From Planctomycetaceae bacterium (GTDB lineage: Bacteria > Planctomycetota > Planctomycetia > Planctomycetales > Planctomycetaceae), in contig JAKFWA010000028.1 of the NCBI GenBank assembly GCA_021732995.1, forward strand, positions 62,001 to 126,000: a stretch of 64,000 nucleotides of DNA, read 5' to 3'. Below, piece after piece: positions 20,005 through 29,356 of the stretch. Under the pieces are notes generated by a model. The model did not search any database and was not told where the DNA came from. It saw nothing but the letters and a program-made list of their open reading frames with translations. Numbering within the stretch: the stretch's first letter is position 1; each line of letters opens with the position of its first letter. A program made the position numbers and the translations under genes.

Positions 20005-21840
20005 TCAGCGGCGTGAGAGGAACTCGCTGGAATTCAGCAGGCTCCACATCAGGTCTTCGTAGGCTTCGTTGCGATTGCCAGTCTTCTTGATGTAGTCCTG
20101 ACAGATCTTCAATTCCTTGTCGGACGGCTCGCGCGACAGCACCAGCAAATACAGCTCGTTGAGCGCATCGCGATCGTCGCTGAAGCGTCGCACGATCGCT
20201 GCCAGTCGAGTTCCGTTATCGGCTCTTAGCTGCGAGCCGATCTGCTGCGAGTTCATCATGAACAACGCCTGCGGGACGTTGCCGGTGATGTCGTCTTGAG
20301 GCGTCGACGGATCAAAGCCGAAGAGCGTTGCGAACTGGTCTCGCGGAGACCGTGCCTGGAATCGCTGAGCGGCTCCACCTTCGCCGCGCGGCGCCATCTG
20401 GCCTTGGCTTTCGACACCCATGACGCGGATCAGTGAGCTGTAAAGCTGATCGCCTCGCAAACGAGTGGCCGTTGCTGAGGCGAAGGCCGGCGCATCCTCC
20501 GACGCTGGTCGCAGTTCGACTTTGCGTTGATAGGTGTCCGTTAGGGCGATGGTGCGGAAGAGCCACTTCACGTCGTAGTCGTGTTGAGTGAACTCGGCGG
20601 CCAGCAGATCCAGCACCTCGGGGTGAACAGCTTTGCGGTCTGGGCCGATGTCATCGATCGGGGTGTAGAAGCCCTGACCGATCAGTTCCGCCCAGATGCG
20701 ATTCACGAGAGCTTTCGCGAACCACTCGTTTTTGGAACTGGTGAGATAGCCCGCGAAGGTGGTGCGGCGTTCGGTATCACCCAAGCCGGTATTGGCGGCA
20801 AGGCCAGTAACGAAGAACTTCGGGTCGATCTTGCTGCCGGGGCTCGCGGGATTATTGAGGTCGGGCATCATGTGTTCGGAACTGCCGCGACCGGGCATGT
20901 TCATGGGCGGCGGGGGGATTTCTTTGATCTCGGCTTTGGAGAGGGCGCCGTCTTTGTTCTTGTCGCCCCGCTGCAGGATGAAATCGAACGGGCGTTCCAG
21001 CATGGTGCCTTCGACTTCGGTCTTCGTCAGGCGACCGTCGCGGTTGCGGTCCGCGAACTGGAAGATGCGATCAACATTCTCCAGCAACTGAGCGGGGCCG
21101 CGTTGACCGCCGCGACCTTCGAACGACGCGACTTCAAAACTGCGTTGATCGCCCGGGCTCGCCGGGCGCACGGTGATGCGCGGAAAGAAGGCGGCGAGTT
21201 CATGGAAGTCCTCGCGCTTCCAGCGGTCCCATGGGTGGTTGTGGCAGTTCGCGCACTGAATCTGGATACCCAGGAAGATGCGTGACACCTCACCAGCGAT
21301 CTCTTCCGGCTCGCCTTCGTGGGCGAAGATCAACGCGGTTTGACCAACCTCACGCACTTCGCCAGTTGCGGTCACCAGCTCGGTCGCGATCTTGTCCCAG
21401 CCCTTGTTGGCCTTTAGCGACGCCGTCATCCATTCCAGGAATGCGTCGTTAGCCAGACGGGCTCGCATGTTCGTGGCCCGCAGAAAAATGACGTCTCGCC
21501 AGTAGCGCGCCCAGGATTCGGAGTGCGCATTCGACTCCAGCAGGCGGTCGATCAGCTTCGTTCGCTTGGCGGGATCTGGATCCAGGCCGAAGAGGGTGAC
21601 TTCGCGCGCCGAGGGCAGTTCGCCCGCGAGGTCCAGAGTTACCCGCCGCAGGAAGTCTTCGTCTGCGGAGATAGCTGCAGGCTTGTCTTTTGCGGCTGCA
21701 ATCTCGGCCAGGATCATCTGGTCGACGCGCTTCGCGATCTGGGATGAGTCGCTCGGGTTGCCGGCATTTGCTTGCGAGATGAGTCCGGAGATCGCCATCA
21801 GCGACGCCACAAATCCGAGCCAACGTGATTTCAGGGACAT
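20005..21840 (-). CDS. DUF1549/DUF1553 secreted protein with two inserted EF-hands
   Basis: 611 residues with a signal peptide (ending near SQANAG). The N-terminal half is DUF1549-like (RRVTLDLAGELPSAREV, WARYWRDVIF) and has a c-heme-like motif CANCHNHPWDRW at 196-207. The C-terminal half is DUF1553-like (AKALVNRIWAELIGQGF, LDLLAAEFTQHDYDVKWLFR, and a late segment ALFMMNSQQIGSQL). Two canonical EF-hand loops lie between the halves, at 264-275 (DRNRDGRLTKTE) and 293-304 (DKNKDGALSKAE), followed by a Pro/Met-rich stretch. GGAG sits 7 bases before the ATG. The family is abundant in Planctomycetes and its biochemical role is not established. The calcium loops suggest calcium-stabilised folding or regulation. 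Confidence 0.88.
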   Translation of the reverse strand: MSLKSRWLGFVASLMAISGLISQANAGNPSDSSQIAKRVDQMILAEIAAAKDKPAAISADEDFLRRVTLDLAGELPSAREVTLFGLDPDPAKRTKLIDRLLESNAHSESWARYWRDVIFLRATNMRARLANDAFLEWMTASLKANKGWDKIATELVTATGEVREVGQTALIFAHEGEPEEIAGEVSRIFLGIQIQCANCHNHPWDRWKREDFHELAAFFPRITVRPASPGDQRSFEVASFEGRGGQRGPAQLLENVDRIFQFADRNRDGRLTKTEVEGTMLERPFDFILQRGDKNKDGALSKAEIKEIPPPPMNMPGRGSSEHMMPDLNNPASPGSKIDPKFFVTGLAANTGLGDTERRTTFAGYLTSSKNEWFAKALVNRIWAELIGQGFYTPIDDIGPDRKAVHPEVLDLLAAEFTQHDYDVKWLFRTIALTDTYQRKVELRPASEDAPAFASATATRLRGDQLYSSLIRVMGVESQGQMAPRGEGGAAQRFQARSPRDQFATLFGFDPSTPQDDITGNVPQALFMMNSQQIGSQLRADNGTRLAAIVRRFSDDRDALNELYLLVLSREPSDKELKICQDYIKKTGNRNEAYEDLMWSLLNSSEFLSRR

Positions 21841-22347
21841 GACCAGCTCCGGAATCTGAATACCGTGCGAGGGCGCAGTCGGATGACGAAATATCTGTCG
21901 AGCGTTGTATTCCGCAATAACTTACCAGCAAATGTAACCCTAAAAATCGTCGGAAGTTTCGTGCGAAACTAGACACGGCTGCTGCAGCGTCAGGAATGAG
22001 AACACATGGTTACTGGTTTCCGCGAGCGTGGCTACCGAAACGATACCTCTTGACAGGTAGATCGCTTACCGGACAGGTGCTGAGCCAACTCGCCGTCACG
22101 TTCGGGCGTAATTTGAGCGAGAGAGGGCCGCAACCACGGCAAGATTCTGAACACAGGCCCGGTTGCGGGTGTCAGTTTGCCATCGTCGAGCTGAAGCCTC
22201 AAAACAAGGCTTTTCAAGTGAGTTCAGCGGTTCGTTGAAACGCAAAAACTTGGTGTAACGCGAAGTCTGGGCGAGTCATCGAACTTGTGGACAAGTTGAT
22301 CGAGAAATCCGGGCGCCGCTTGGTGCCGGATCGCCCGTTGGGGCACG
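21841..22347. other. Intergenic region (about 500 bp), no gene recognised
   Basis: Lies between the minus-strand DUF1549 gene and the trxA promoter. It must hold the promoter of the former. Short frames on both strands have no ribosome site or recognisable product. Confidence 0.45.
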
Positions 22348-22375
22348 TTGACAGGGTACTGGACCGGCCTAGAAT
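22348..22375 (+). promoter_or_regulatory. sigma70-type promoter of trxA
   Basis: A consensus TTGACA (22348-22353), a 16-base spacer and TAGAAT (22370-22375). Transcription would start near 22382, giving a leader of about 68 bases before the trxA ATG. Confidence 0.75.
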
Positions 22376-22405
22376 CCGGCCGCAGTAGCCAAATCGCTCG
22401 ATTGC

Positions 22406-22438
22406 TGACGAGGAGTTGCTCCTCGTCATTTCATTTTC
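22406..22438 (+). promoter_or_regulatory. Leader hairpin with T-rich tail ahead of trxA
   Basis: A perfect 10-bp stem (22406-22415 with 22419-22428), loop TTG, followed by TTTCATTTTC. It sits between the proposed promoter and the trxA ribosome site. It could be an attenuator, a 5' mRNA stabiliser, or the terminator of an upstream transcript. Confidence 0.65.
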
Positions 22439-22449
22439 TGGAGACCATT

Positions 22450-22776
22450 ATGGCCGGCAACACTCAAGATTTTACGGATGCCAACTTTCAAAATGACGTC
22501 ATTGGCAGCGACGTTCCTGTTCTCGTCGATTTCTGGGCTCCGTGGTGCGGTCCGTGCCGCCAACTGGCCCCCACGGTCGACGCGATTGCGACCGAATACA
22601 CGGGCAAAATCCGCGTTGGCAAGGTGAACACCGACGAGAATCCGCGCGTCGCGACCCAGTACGGCATTCAGTCGATTCCGACGCTGATGCTGTTCAAGGG
22701 CGGCAACGTCGTGAAGACGATCATGGGCGCTCAGCCCAAGGAACGCATCACTCAGATGATCGATTCCGCCCTCTAA
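22450..22776 (+). CDS. trxA: Thioredoxin
   Basis: 108 residues, the standard thioredoxin length. Reduces protein disulfides in the cytoplasm and is itself reduced by TrxB. Active site WCGPC (Cys33, Cys36) within [18 protein letters not shown]; the cis-proline segment is [17 protein letters not shown] lies about 7 bases before the ATG at 22450; a longer frame from 22348 would begin inside the -35 element and is rejected. It is preceded by a clear promoter and a leader hairpin, and is probably transcribed alone. Confidence 0.97.
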   Translation: MAGNTQDFTDANFQNDVIGSDVPVLVDFWAPWCGPCRQLAPTVDAIATEYTGKIRVGKVNTDENPRVATQYGIQSIPTLMLFKGGNVVKTIMGAQPKERITQMIDSAL

Positions 22777-22917
22777 ACCGTTGGCGGATTTGAGAAAGAG
22801 GCGGGCGGGTCGCTGACCCGTCTTGCCTCGCAAGGGCAAAACGGTCCATTCTACGCTCTAATCCCGTTTGCCCGTTCGTTTTGCCGCGCGCCGCTCAGTG
22901 AGGGAAAGGATTCCCGG

Positions 22918-24699
22918 ATGAGTACTGAAGCCGAAGAAATTGACCTGCTCGAATCCGATCTGCTGGCCCAGACGGCTCAGATCGTCGTGCAGGTGCGCGA
23001 GCAACTGGCGGACGTGACTCGTCGCGAACAAGCCCTGCATGCTCAAGTGGCGACGCTTGAGGCCGACCGTCGCGGTTTTCGTCTGGAGCGACAGCAATTC
23101 GATGCGGAGACGGCTGATTCACGCGCCGCGCTGGAAGCGAAACGCCACGCTCTAGCTCTCGACGCGGATTTGCTGCGCCAACAGAAGCTGGAATTGGCTC
23201 AGCAGAACGAAGCGATTGACCAGCAGCGGCAGGAACTGGTCGGCGAGCGCGAGCGACTCAAGGCGGAAGCCGCAGCAGAGCTGGATCAGGAGCGACAGGA
23301 CCTGCAGGCGGCCGTCGTCGCGACGAGTCTGGAGCAGATTCGGCTGAACGACGAGCGTGCGCAGTTTGAACGTCAGCGACTCGCGCTGGTGGCAGATTTC
23401 CATCGGCAGCGCCAGTCATTGGAGTTTGCTCTCGCTGCAGAACGTCAGCGATTGAGCGAAGAACTGACCGAGGCGTCGCTGTCTGAGAAGTTGCGGGCGG
23501 AACGCGATCAGCTCAACGCGGAACGTGATCGGTTTCAGCAGACGGTTAACGAGTGGTACGCGCAGCAGGCCGAAGCGAAAGCCGAGCTGAACCGACAGCA
23601 CGATCTGCTGCTTGAGAAACATCAACGCGTCGATGACGAGCTATCCGAACTCAGGCAAAAGACGCTCGAAGAGATCGATAACGAGCGTGCCGAGCACTCA
23701 CGCACGCTGCAGGCTGAGCGTCGGCAACTTGTCGAAGAGCAACAGCGGGCGGAAGTCGAGTTCAAGAAGCAGCAGGCGCTGACTGAAAGCCGCACGCGGT
23801 TTCAGGCTGAGCGACTCGATCGGTCTAAAGAAGAAATCGAACGAGCTCACGATGCGTTGCGTGTGGAATATCAACGCGCCCGGCAGCGACTGGAGGGCCT
23901 CGTTGAACTGCAGCGCAAGCAGAGCTGTCAGTTGGAACGCCGCCGTACGATTCTGGAGGAATACTCGGAGTCGCTGCGCCGTCAGCAGGAATGCCTGGCA
24001 CGCATGCAGCAGTCCGTTGAATCTTCGGCGGAGCATGAACGTCAGCGCTTGATGGCCGAACGTCAGGCGTGGGAACTGAAGGTGCAGACTCTCGCGGCTG
24101 AGAATCGTCGGCAGTCCGACATGGTTGCCTTGCATGCGGAGAATCTGGAATCGCGCCGCGCGCGACTGGATCAACTGCGCGAAGAACTCGAAGTCCGGCA
24201 TCGCGAGACGCTGGAAACTCGCATGGCTGTCGATGAAGCGTGGGCGCAACTGGCTCAAGTGACGGGCGACGAGAACGCCGCTCAGCGAGTGGACGCCTCG
24301 CGTGAAACATTGTCCGAATACTACCGAGCGTTGCGTGAGGGTATGGAGACTCAGCGCCAGGAAGTTGCTGACGCTCGGCAGTTGTTCGAACAGCAGAAGA
24401 CCGAGTTTCGATCGGAGCAGCAGACCTTCACCGACTGGGTTGCTCAGCGGGAGCAGCAGCTTCGACGTCAGGAAGATCAACTGCAGTCGCAACTGGCTCA
24501 AGTAGCGGATCAGGAGAAGTCCTGGCAGAAGGCCCGCGATACGTGGCTATCGGAACGGCTGGAAGCGGAACGCATCATTCGGCAGTTGTTGAGTGAGTTG
24601 TCGGTGTCGATCGATACCGCGTCGGGAACGCGGGTTACCGAACTTCCGGAGATGCCGAGCCTGCTGGGATTGGCCCGGTTCCTCGACAACGCGGCTTAA
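22918..24699 (+). CDS. Long coiled-coil protein, function unknown
   Basis: 593 residues, almost wholly predicted alpha-helical coiled coil: heptad-like Glu/Arg/Gln/Leu-rich sequence runs from near residue 20 to near 560. No signal peptide or membrane segment is seen, so it is probably cytoplasmic. No Walker or hinge motif is present, so it is not a full SMC protein. The C-terminal 40 residues (LSELSVSIDTASGTRVTELP) are not coiled coil and may be a docking segment. AAAGGA precedes the ATG. It ends 79 bases before the helicase gene in the same direction, so the two may be co-transcribed. A cytoskeletal or scaffold role is possible but unproven. Confidence 0.8.
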   Translation: MSTEAEEIDLLESDLLAQTAQIVVQVREQLADVTRREQALHAQVATLEADRRGFRLERQQFDAETADSRAALEAKRHALALDADLLRQQKLELAQQNEAIDQQRQELVGERERLKAEAAAELDQERQDLQAAVVATSLEQIRLNDERAQFERQRLALVADFHRQRQSLEFALAAERQRLSEELTEASLSEKLRAERDQLNAERDRFQQTVNEWYAQQAEAKAELNRQHDLLLEKHQRVDDELSELRQKTLEEIDNERAEHSRTLQAERRQLVEEQQRAEVEFKKQQALTESRTRFQAERLDRSKEEIERAHDALRVEYQRARQRLEGLVELQRKQSCQLERRRTILEEYSESLRRQQECLARMQQSVESSAEHERQRLMAERQAWELKVQTLAAENRRQSDMVALHAENLESRRARLDQLREELEVRHRETLETRMAVDEAWAQLAQVTGDENAAQRVDASRETLSEYYRALREGMETQRQEVADARQLFEQQKTEFRSEQQTFTDWVAQREQQLRRQEDQLQSQLAQVADQEKSWQKARDTWLSERLEAERIIRQLLSELSVSIDTASGTRVTELPEMPSLLGLARFLDNAA

Positions 24700-24778
24700 G
24701 TGGTCGAGTCTGTGGCGCACTGCGAGAGCTTGCGCCTGCGCGGCTCTCTTCGACTGCATCCCTCAATGACGAGCCTTC

Positions 24779-27502
24779 ATGGACGCTTCGCCGAATCGCG
24801 ACGATCTCGCTGCGCAATATCTCGACCAGTTGCCCTACGAGCCTTACCCCGTTCAGGAAGAGGCGCTGCTGGCCTGGTTCACATCAGAGCAAGGCGTTCT
24901 GGTTTGCGCGCCGACGGGAACGGGCAAGACACTGATTGCTCAGGCGGCGTTGTTTGAAGCTCTGCACACCGGCAAGGTGGCGTACTACACAACTCCCCTG
25001 ATCGCGTTGACGGACCAAAAATTTCAGGAGATGCAGGCCGCCGCGGTGCGTTGGGGTTTTAGAGCGGACGATGTCGGTCTGGTGACTGGCAACCGCAAGG
25101 TGAATCCTGACGCCAAGGTGCTGGTCGTGGTCGCGGAGATTCTGCTGAACCGGTTGCTGCATGAGTCCGAGTTTGAATTCAACGATGTGGCGTCGGTGGT
25201 GATGGACGAGTTTCACAGTTTCAACGATCCGGAACGCGGCATCGTGTGGGAACTGTCACTCGGACTGCTGCCGAAGCATGTGCGGCTCATGTTGCTGTCA
25301 GCGACGGTCGGCAACACGCGCGAATTCATGGAATGGCTGCAACGCAGTCACGGTCGTCGACTGGATCTGGTGCAGGGTACGGAACGCAAGGTGCCACTGC
25401 GCTATCACTGGGTCGGTGATGAGCTGCTCAACGAGCAGATTGAGTTCATGGCGCGCGGCGACGACACAAATCGCAAGATGCCGACGCTGGTGTTCTGCTT
25501 CAATCGCGATGAATGCTGGAGCGTGGCCGAACAGTTGCGCGGCCGGGATATTTTGACGGACGGTCAGCAGAAGGCCGTGATTCAGGAAATTAATCGTCAT
25601 GACTGGTCGCAAGGCATCGGACCGAAGCTGAAGACGTTGCTCATGCGTGGCGTGGGCGTGCATCACGCAGGCGTGCTGCCGAAGTACAAGCGGATTGTGG
25701 AAGACCTCTTCGTCAAGAAGCTGCTGTCGGTCTGCGTCTGCACGGAGACGCTGTCGGCCGGCATGAACTTGCCTGCACGGTCCGTGCTGATGACGAGCCT
25801 GCTGAAAGGTCCGCCCGGCAATCGCAAACTGATTGATCCGAGTATTGCGCATCAGATCTTTGGCCGGGCCGGGCGTCCGCAGTTCGACACCGAAGGGCAC
25901 GTCTACGCCTTGGCTCACGAAGACGACGTGCGCATTGAGCGCTTCAAAGAGAAGCTGAATCAAATTCCGGAAGACACGAAGGACCCGTTACTAATCAGAA
26001 AGCGGAAGGAGCTGAAGAAGAAAGCTCCGACGCGAAGGAAGGGCGAGCAATACTGGAGCGAGGAGCAGTTCACGAAGCTGATTGAAGCACCGCCGACGCA
26101 GCTCAAAAGTCAGGGTCCGTTTCCGTGGCGGTTGCTGGGTTACATGTTGAGCTTGTCGTCTGAAGTGACGCGCGTGCGCACGGCGATCACGAAGCGGCTG
26201 ATGGACCCGAAGTTGGCGCAAGCAGCGCAGCGGCGACTGATCGACATGCTGTTGACGCTGGAAGATGCCGGTCTGGTGATCCTGCATCCTGAACCGCCGC
26301 CGGAATTGAAATATGGTACGACGGACGGGACGACTGTTTCGGCAGAGCGTCCGAAGTCCCTGAAGGAGCGGCTGCGCGAACTGGCCGCGGAGCAACGATA
26401 CGAGTCTGAGAAGCCGTGGTCGGGCGAGTATCAAGACCCTTACGCGGCCGAGGCGAGCGGCGAAGAGTACGTTGAGGATGAATTCGGAGCGGGTCTGGAT
26501 AGCGTTCCGGCGCCTGCGCCGTCATCAAGTTCAAGCAAGCCTGCTGAGATCGCAAGTCCGGCTGCTGAGGTTGCACATGTCGCTGATGTGGTGGAGATGG
26601 AAGCTCCGACCGAGGTTGCTGAAGACTCAGTAGAGACGACGCCTGAAGTGGCTGTTGAAGCTGCGGCTGATGTCTCGAATGCACCGCCGCCCGAGTTGAA
26701 GCTCACATCCAGCCTGCGATTCCTGTTGGAAAAGCAGGGGGTTCGAGTCGAAAAGAGCGACACATCGAAGGCTGGTGCCGCACGATTGATTCGCAGCGAT
26801 CAGCCGGACGAGATCGTCTACGAACCGACGTATGCCTATCCGACGGAGACGCTGCCGTCGTTGTTGGGTTTTCGCAGCATCAATCCGCTCTTTGGAATGT
26901 TCCTGTTGGACATTCTACCGCTGTGTGATGGACCGGAGCGTGTGCAGGCCTTGGAAAGCGTGCTGGAGTTTCCTGGCTCATTGGTTCGCCCATTGCGCAT
27001 CCCGAAAGCGGAGTTCATGCCGCCGAGCCGCTTCACGATGGAGTTTCTGAATCCAGAACTCTTGCAACGCGGGCTGGCGTCGCAGACCGAACTGTCGGTG
27101 GGTCTGGCTCCCGATCAACAAGAGTTGCCGCCTGAAGAACGCATCTGGCCGCTGACGTTCCCCGAGAAGCTGCAGCGGTTGTTCCGTTCTGAGTTCCCTC
27201 ATGTGCATGATATTCCGATGACGCCAGTGTGGGCGGCTGGCGAGGTCCTGCATATCGGCAACTTCAACACGCTGGTGACGAGTCGCAAGATCGCGAAGCA
27301 GGAAGGCATTGTCTTTCGGCATGTGTTGCGGTTCGTGCTGCTCTGCGAAGAGTTCCTGGAACAGGTGCCTGCGGGGACTCCGTGGCACGAAGAGTTGCGT
27401 GCGATTTCAGATCGTCTGGCTGAAGCCTGCCGCGCCGTTGATCCTTACAGCACCGATCAGATGATTGAGTCAGCGAAGGCTGCGGATCTGGTCGAGCGCT
27501 AG
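24779..27502 (+). CDS. Ski2-like DEAD/DEAH-box helicase
   Basis: 907 residues. Motif I APTGTGKT (44-51), motif II DEFH (143-146), motif III SAT (174-176), motif V-like CTETLSAGMNLPARSV, and motif VI HQIFGRAGRPQ. The spacing and the sequence of motifs V and VI match the Ski2/Mtr4 group of RNA helicases and their bacterial relatives. A Lys/Arg-rich segment and a long acidic, Ala/Pro/Ser-rich insert (about 570-640) separate the core from a C-terminal domain of about 260 residues that I do not recognise. It probably unwinds RNA during turnover or ribosome work; DNA substrates cannot be excluded. A coiled-coil gene lies directly upstream. Confidence 0.88.
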   Translation: MDASPNRDDLAAQYLDQLPYEPYPVQEEALLAWFTSEQGVLVCAPTGTGKTLIAQAALFEALHTGKVAYYTTPLIALTDQKFQEMQAAAVRWGFRADDVGLVTGNRKVNPDAKVLVVVAEILLNRLLHESEFEFNDVASVVMDEFHSFNDPERGIVWELSLGLLPKHVRLMLLSATVGNTREFMEWLQRSHGRRLDLVQGTERKVPLRYHWVGDELLNEQIEFMARGDDTNRKMPTLVFCFNRDECWSVAEQLRGRDILTDGQQKAVIQEINRHDWSQGIGPKLKTLLMRGVGVHHAGVLPKYKRIVEDLFVKKLLSVCVCTETLSAGMNLPARSVLMTSLLKGPPGNRKLIDPSIAHQIFGRAGRPQFDTEGHVYALAHEDDVRIERFKEKLNQIPEDTKDPLLIRKRKELKKKAPTRRKGEQYWSEEQFTKLIEAPPTQLKSQGPFPWRLLGYMLSLSSEVTRVRTAITKRLMDPKLAQAAQRRLIDMLLTLEDAGLVILHPEPPPELKYGTTDGTTVSAERPKSLKERLRELAAEQRYESEKPWSGEYQDPYAAEASGEEYVEDEFGAGLDSVPAPAPSSSSSKPAEIASPAAEVAHVADVVEMEAPTEVAEDSVETTPEVAVEAAADVSNAPPPELKLTSSLRFLLEKQGVRVEKSDTSKAGAARLIRSDQPDEIVYEPTYAYPTETLPSLLGFRSINPLFGMFLLDILPLCDGPERVQALESVLEFPGSLVRPLRIPKAEFMPPSRFTMEFLNPELLQRGLASQTELSVGLAPDQQELPPEERIWPLTFPEKLQRLFRSEFPHVHDIPMTPVWAAGEVLHIGNFNTLVTSRKIAKQEGIVFRHVLRFVLLCEEFLEQVPAGTPWHEELRAISDRLAEACRAVDPYSTDQMIESAKAADLVER

Positions 27503-27597
27503 TACGGCAACGCGCGTGCTCGTTCGCTTTGCTTGCCGGACGTGGCCGGTTATCACGCTCTTCCATGAATCCTGATTCGGCTCGTGAAAGGGGCATG

Positions 27598-29241
27598 ATG
27601 CGAACTCTGCTGCTCGGTCTGCTGACTTTCTCTGTCGCGTGGCAAACGTCTGCCGCCGACGATCCGCTGGTCTTCCGCAATGTGGCTGAGTCTGCCGGAC
27701 TGATGCCGGCGCTGCATGGTGTGAATGGTCACTGGGCAGGGTGGGGCGATCTGGATGGAGACGGCTATCCCGAGCTTTACGTCGGCACCTTTGATCGCGT
27801 CGGCGAGAAGCCGAACGTCCTCTTCAAGAACAAACGTGGCATGCTGACCGTGGTGGACTCGCCGGCGACGCGTATCACCGGTCGAGCAAATACGATCCTG
27901 TTTGTGGACCTCGACAACGATGGCGACCTTGACATTTATCTGTCGAATCTCGGTGGCGGCAAGACGGGCTACGCGGCGACCGACAGCAAGCTGTTCCGCA
28001 ATGATGATGGGGCTCTGGTTGATGTCTCGGCCGAGTCCGGTGCGTGCCCAAAAGAGTTTCGTGGCCGTGGCGCTTCGGTGCTGGATTTCGATGGTGACGG
28101 AGACCTTGATCTGCTGCTCGGCGAAGGTTTGCACTACGGATCTGCGAAGCGTTCGCGCGTGCTGCGGAATAACGGAAGTCTGAAATTCGTCGATGTTTCT
28201 GAAGAGGTTGGTTTGCCGCCCGGTGTGCCGGGATTGGGAACGGCGGCGGGGGACATCAATCGCGATGGCTGGCCGGATATCCTGCTGGTGGCTCGTGATG
28301 GCGGCAACAAGCTCTTTTTGAATGACACTCATGGCAAGTTTCGCGAGTGGTCCGGTTCGGCAGAGACCTTCGCCTGGAAGTATTCGGACAGTGACGACAC
28401 GACGTGCGGAGCCTGCCTCGCCGATGTGAACGGGGACGGCCGACTGGATGTGCTTCTCGGTAATCACTTCGATCGACCGTGGATGGAGCCGGTGCCGATC
28501 AAGCTCTACCTGAATCGCAGTTCGGGATCAGGTGAGCTGAAACTGGAAGAGGTCACAGAGGCTGCCGGTCTGGTGCCGCTGCCGATGAAAGCCCCGCATG
28601 TAGAAGTTCAGGATTTCAACAACGACGGGCAGGTCGACATCGTCACGTCGATTGTGAAGTTTGCTGATGGGCGGCCGCATCCGATCGTGTTCCTCGGCAA
28701 AGGAACGACCAATGGCATGCCGCGGTTCGAGGTCCCGGCTCTGGCTGTGAACGACTTCCCGACTGCGGAAGATCGAGCGACCAAATCATCGGGCGTCCTC
28801 TTCAAGAAGCTGCTGGCCGAGGGCAAGATTATTTACTCGGCGCCTGCACCCACAGCGGACTTTGATCGGGACGGGCGTCTGGACATCGTTATCCCGAACT
28901 GGTTCCCGGAGTCACCGTCGCTGCTGCTGAAGAACGAAACCCCGGGCGGAGAATGGCTAGACGTGACCGTGGACGGCCGCGATCGAATCAATCGCCGGGG
29001 GATCGGCTGTCGAGTCTCAGTTTATGAGACTGGTAAGGTTGGGGATGCGTCGGCGCTGATTGCTATGCGCGAGATTGGTGTTGGCTTTGGTTACGCGTCG
29101 GGGCAAGAAGCGGTTGCCCATTTCGGCTTAGGGAAAAGAACCAGTTGCGATGTGGAAATCGAGTTGCCGTTTGGGTTGGGCCGCCGCGTACACAAGGGCG
29201 TGAAGGCCGGGCAACGCCTTGCCGTAAAAACCTACGAATAA
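27598..29241 (+). CDS. FG-GAP repeat protein with ASPIC/UnbV domain (CRTAC1-like)
   Basis: 547 residues, secreted: signal peptide MRTLLLGLLTFSVAWQTSA then ADD. Repeated calcium-binding FG-GAP/VCBS motifs (DLDGDGYPELYVG, DLDNDGDLDIYLS, DFDGDGDLDLLLG, DINRDGWPDILLV, DVNGDGRLDVLLG, DFNNDGQVDIVTS, DFDRDGRLDIVIP) form a beta propeller. The last 90 residues (RINRRGIGCRVSVYE, then FGLGKRTSCDVEIELPFG) are an ASPIC/UnbV domain. The family is large in Planctomycetes, and a role in surface adhesion or binding is inferred. Of two adjacent ATGs the second (27598) is chosen because of its spacing from AAGGGG. Confidence 0.9.
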   Translation: MRTLLLGLLTFSVAWQTSAADDPLVFRNVAESAGLMPALHGVNGHWAGWGDLDGDGYPELYVGTFDRVGEKPNVLFKNKRGMLTVVDSPATRITGRANTILFVDLDNDGDLDIYLSNLGGGKTGYAATDSKLFRNDDGALVDVSAESGACPKEFRGRGASVLDFDGDGDLDLLLGEGLHYGSAKRSRVLRNNGSLKFVDVSEEVGLPPGVPGLGTAAGDINRDGWPDILLVARDGGNKLFLNDTHGKFREWSGSAETFAWKYSDSDDTTCGACLADVNGDGRLDVLLGNHFDRPWMEPVPIKLYLNRSSGSGELKLEEVTEAAGLVPLPMKAPHVEVQDFNNDGQVDIVTSIVKFADGRPHPIVFLGKGTTNGMPRFEVPALAVNDFPTAEDRATKSSGVLFKKLLAEGKIIYSAPAPTADFDRDGRLDIVIPNWFPESPSLLLKNETPGGEWLDVTVDGRDRINRRGIGCRVSVYETGKVGDASALIAMREIGVGFGYASGQEAVAHFGLGKRTSCDVEIELPFGLGRRVHKGVKAGQRLAVKTYE

Positions 29242-29356
29242 TCGGGCGGATTCTTGAGAACGTCGGTTAATCCCACTTCGCCGACTGCGGTTAGTGCGGG
29301 TGATGTCAGCGAACCGACGCGACAGGCATGTTTCCGACAACAAATGAAGATTGATC

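Noticed and set aside
22798-22830. Imperfect hairpin after trxA as a terminator
   Set aside because: The stem is broken and no T-run follows, so it is too weak to call.
23698-24501. 267-codon frame antisense to the coiled-coil gene
   Set aside because: Leu/Arg/Gln-rich mirror of the coiled coil; no start signal.
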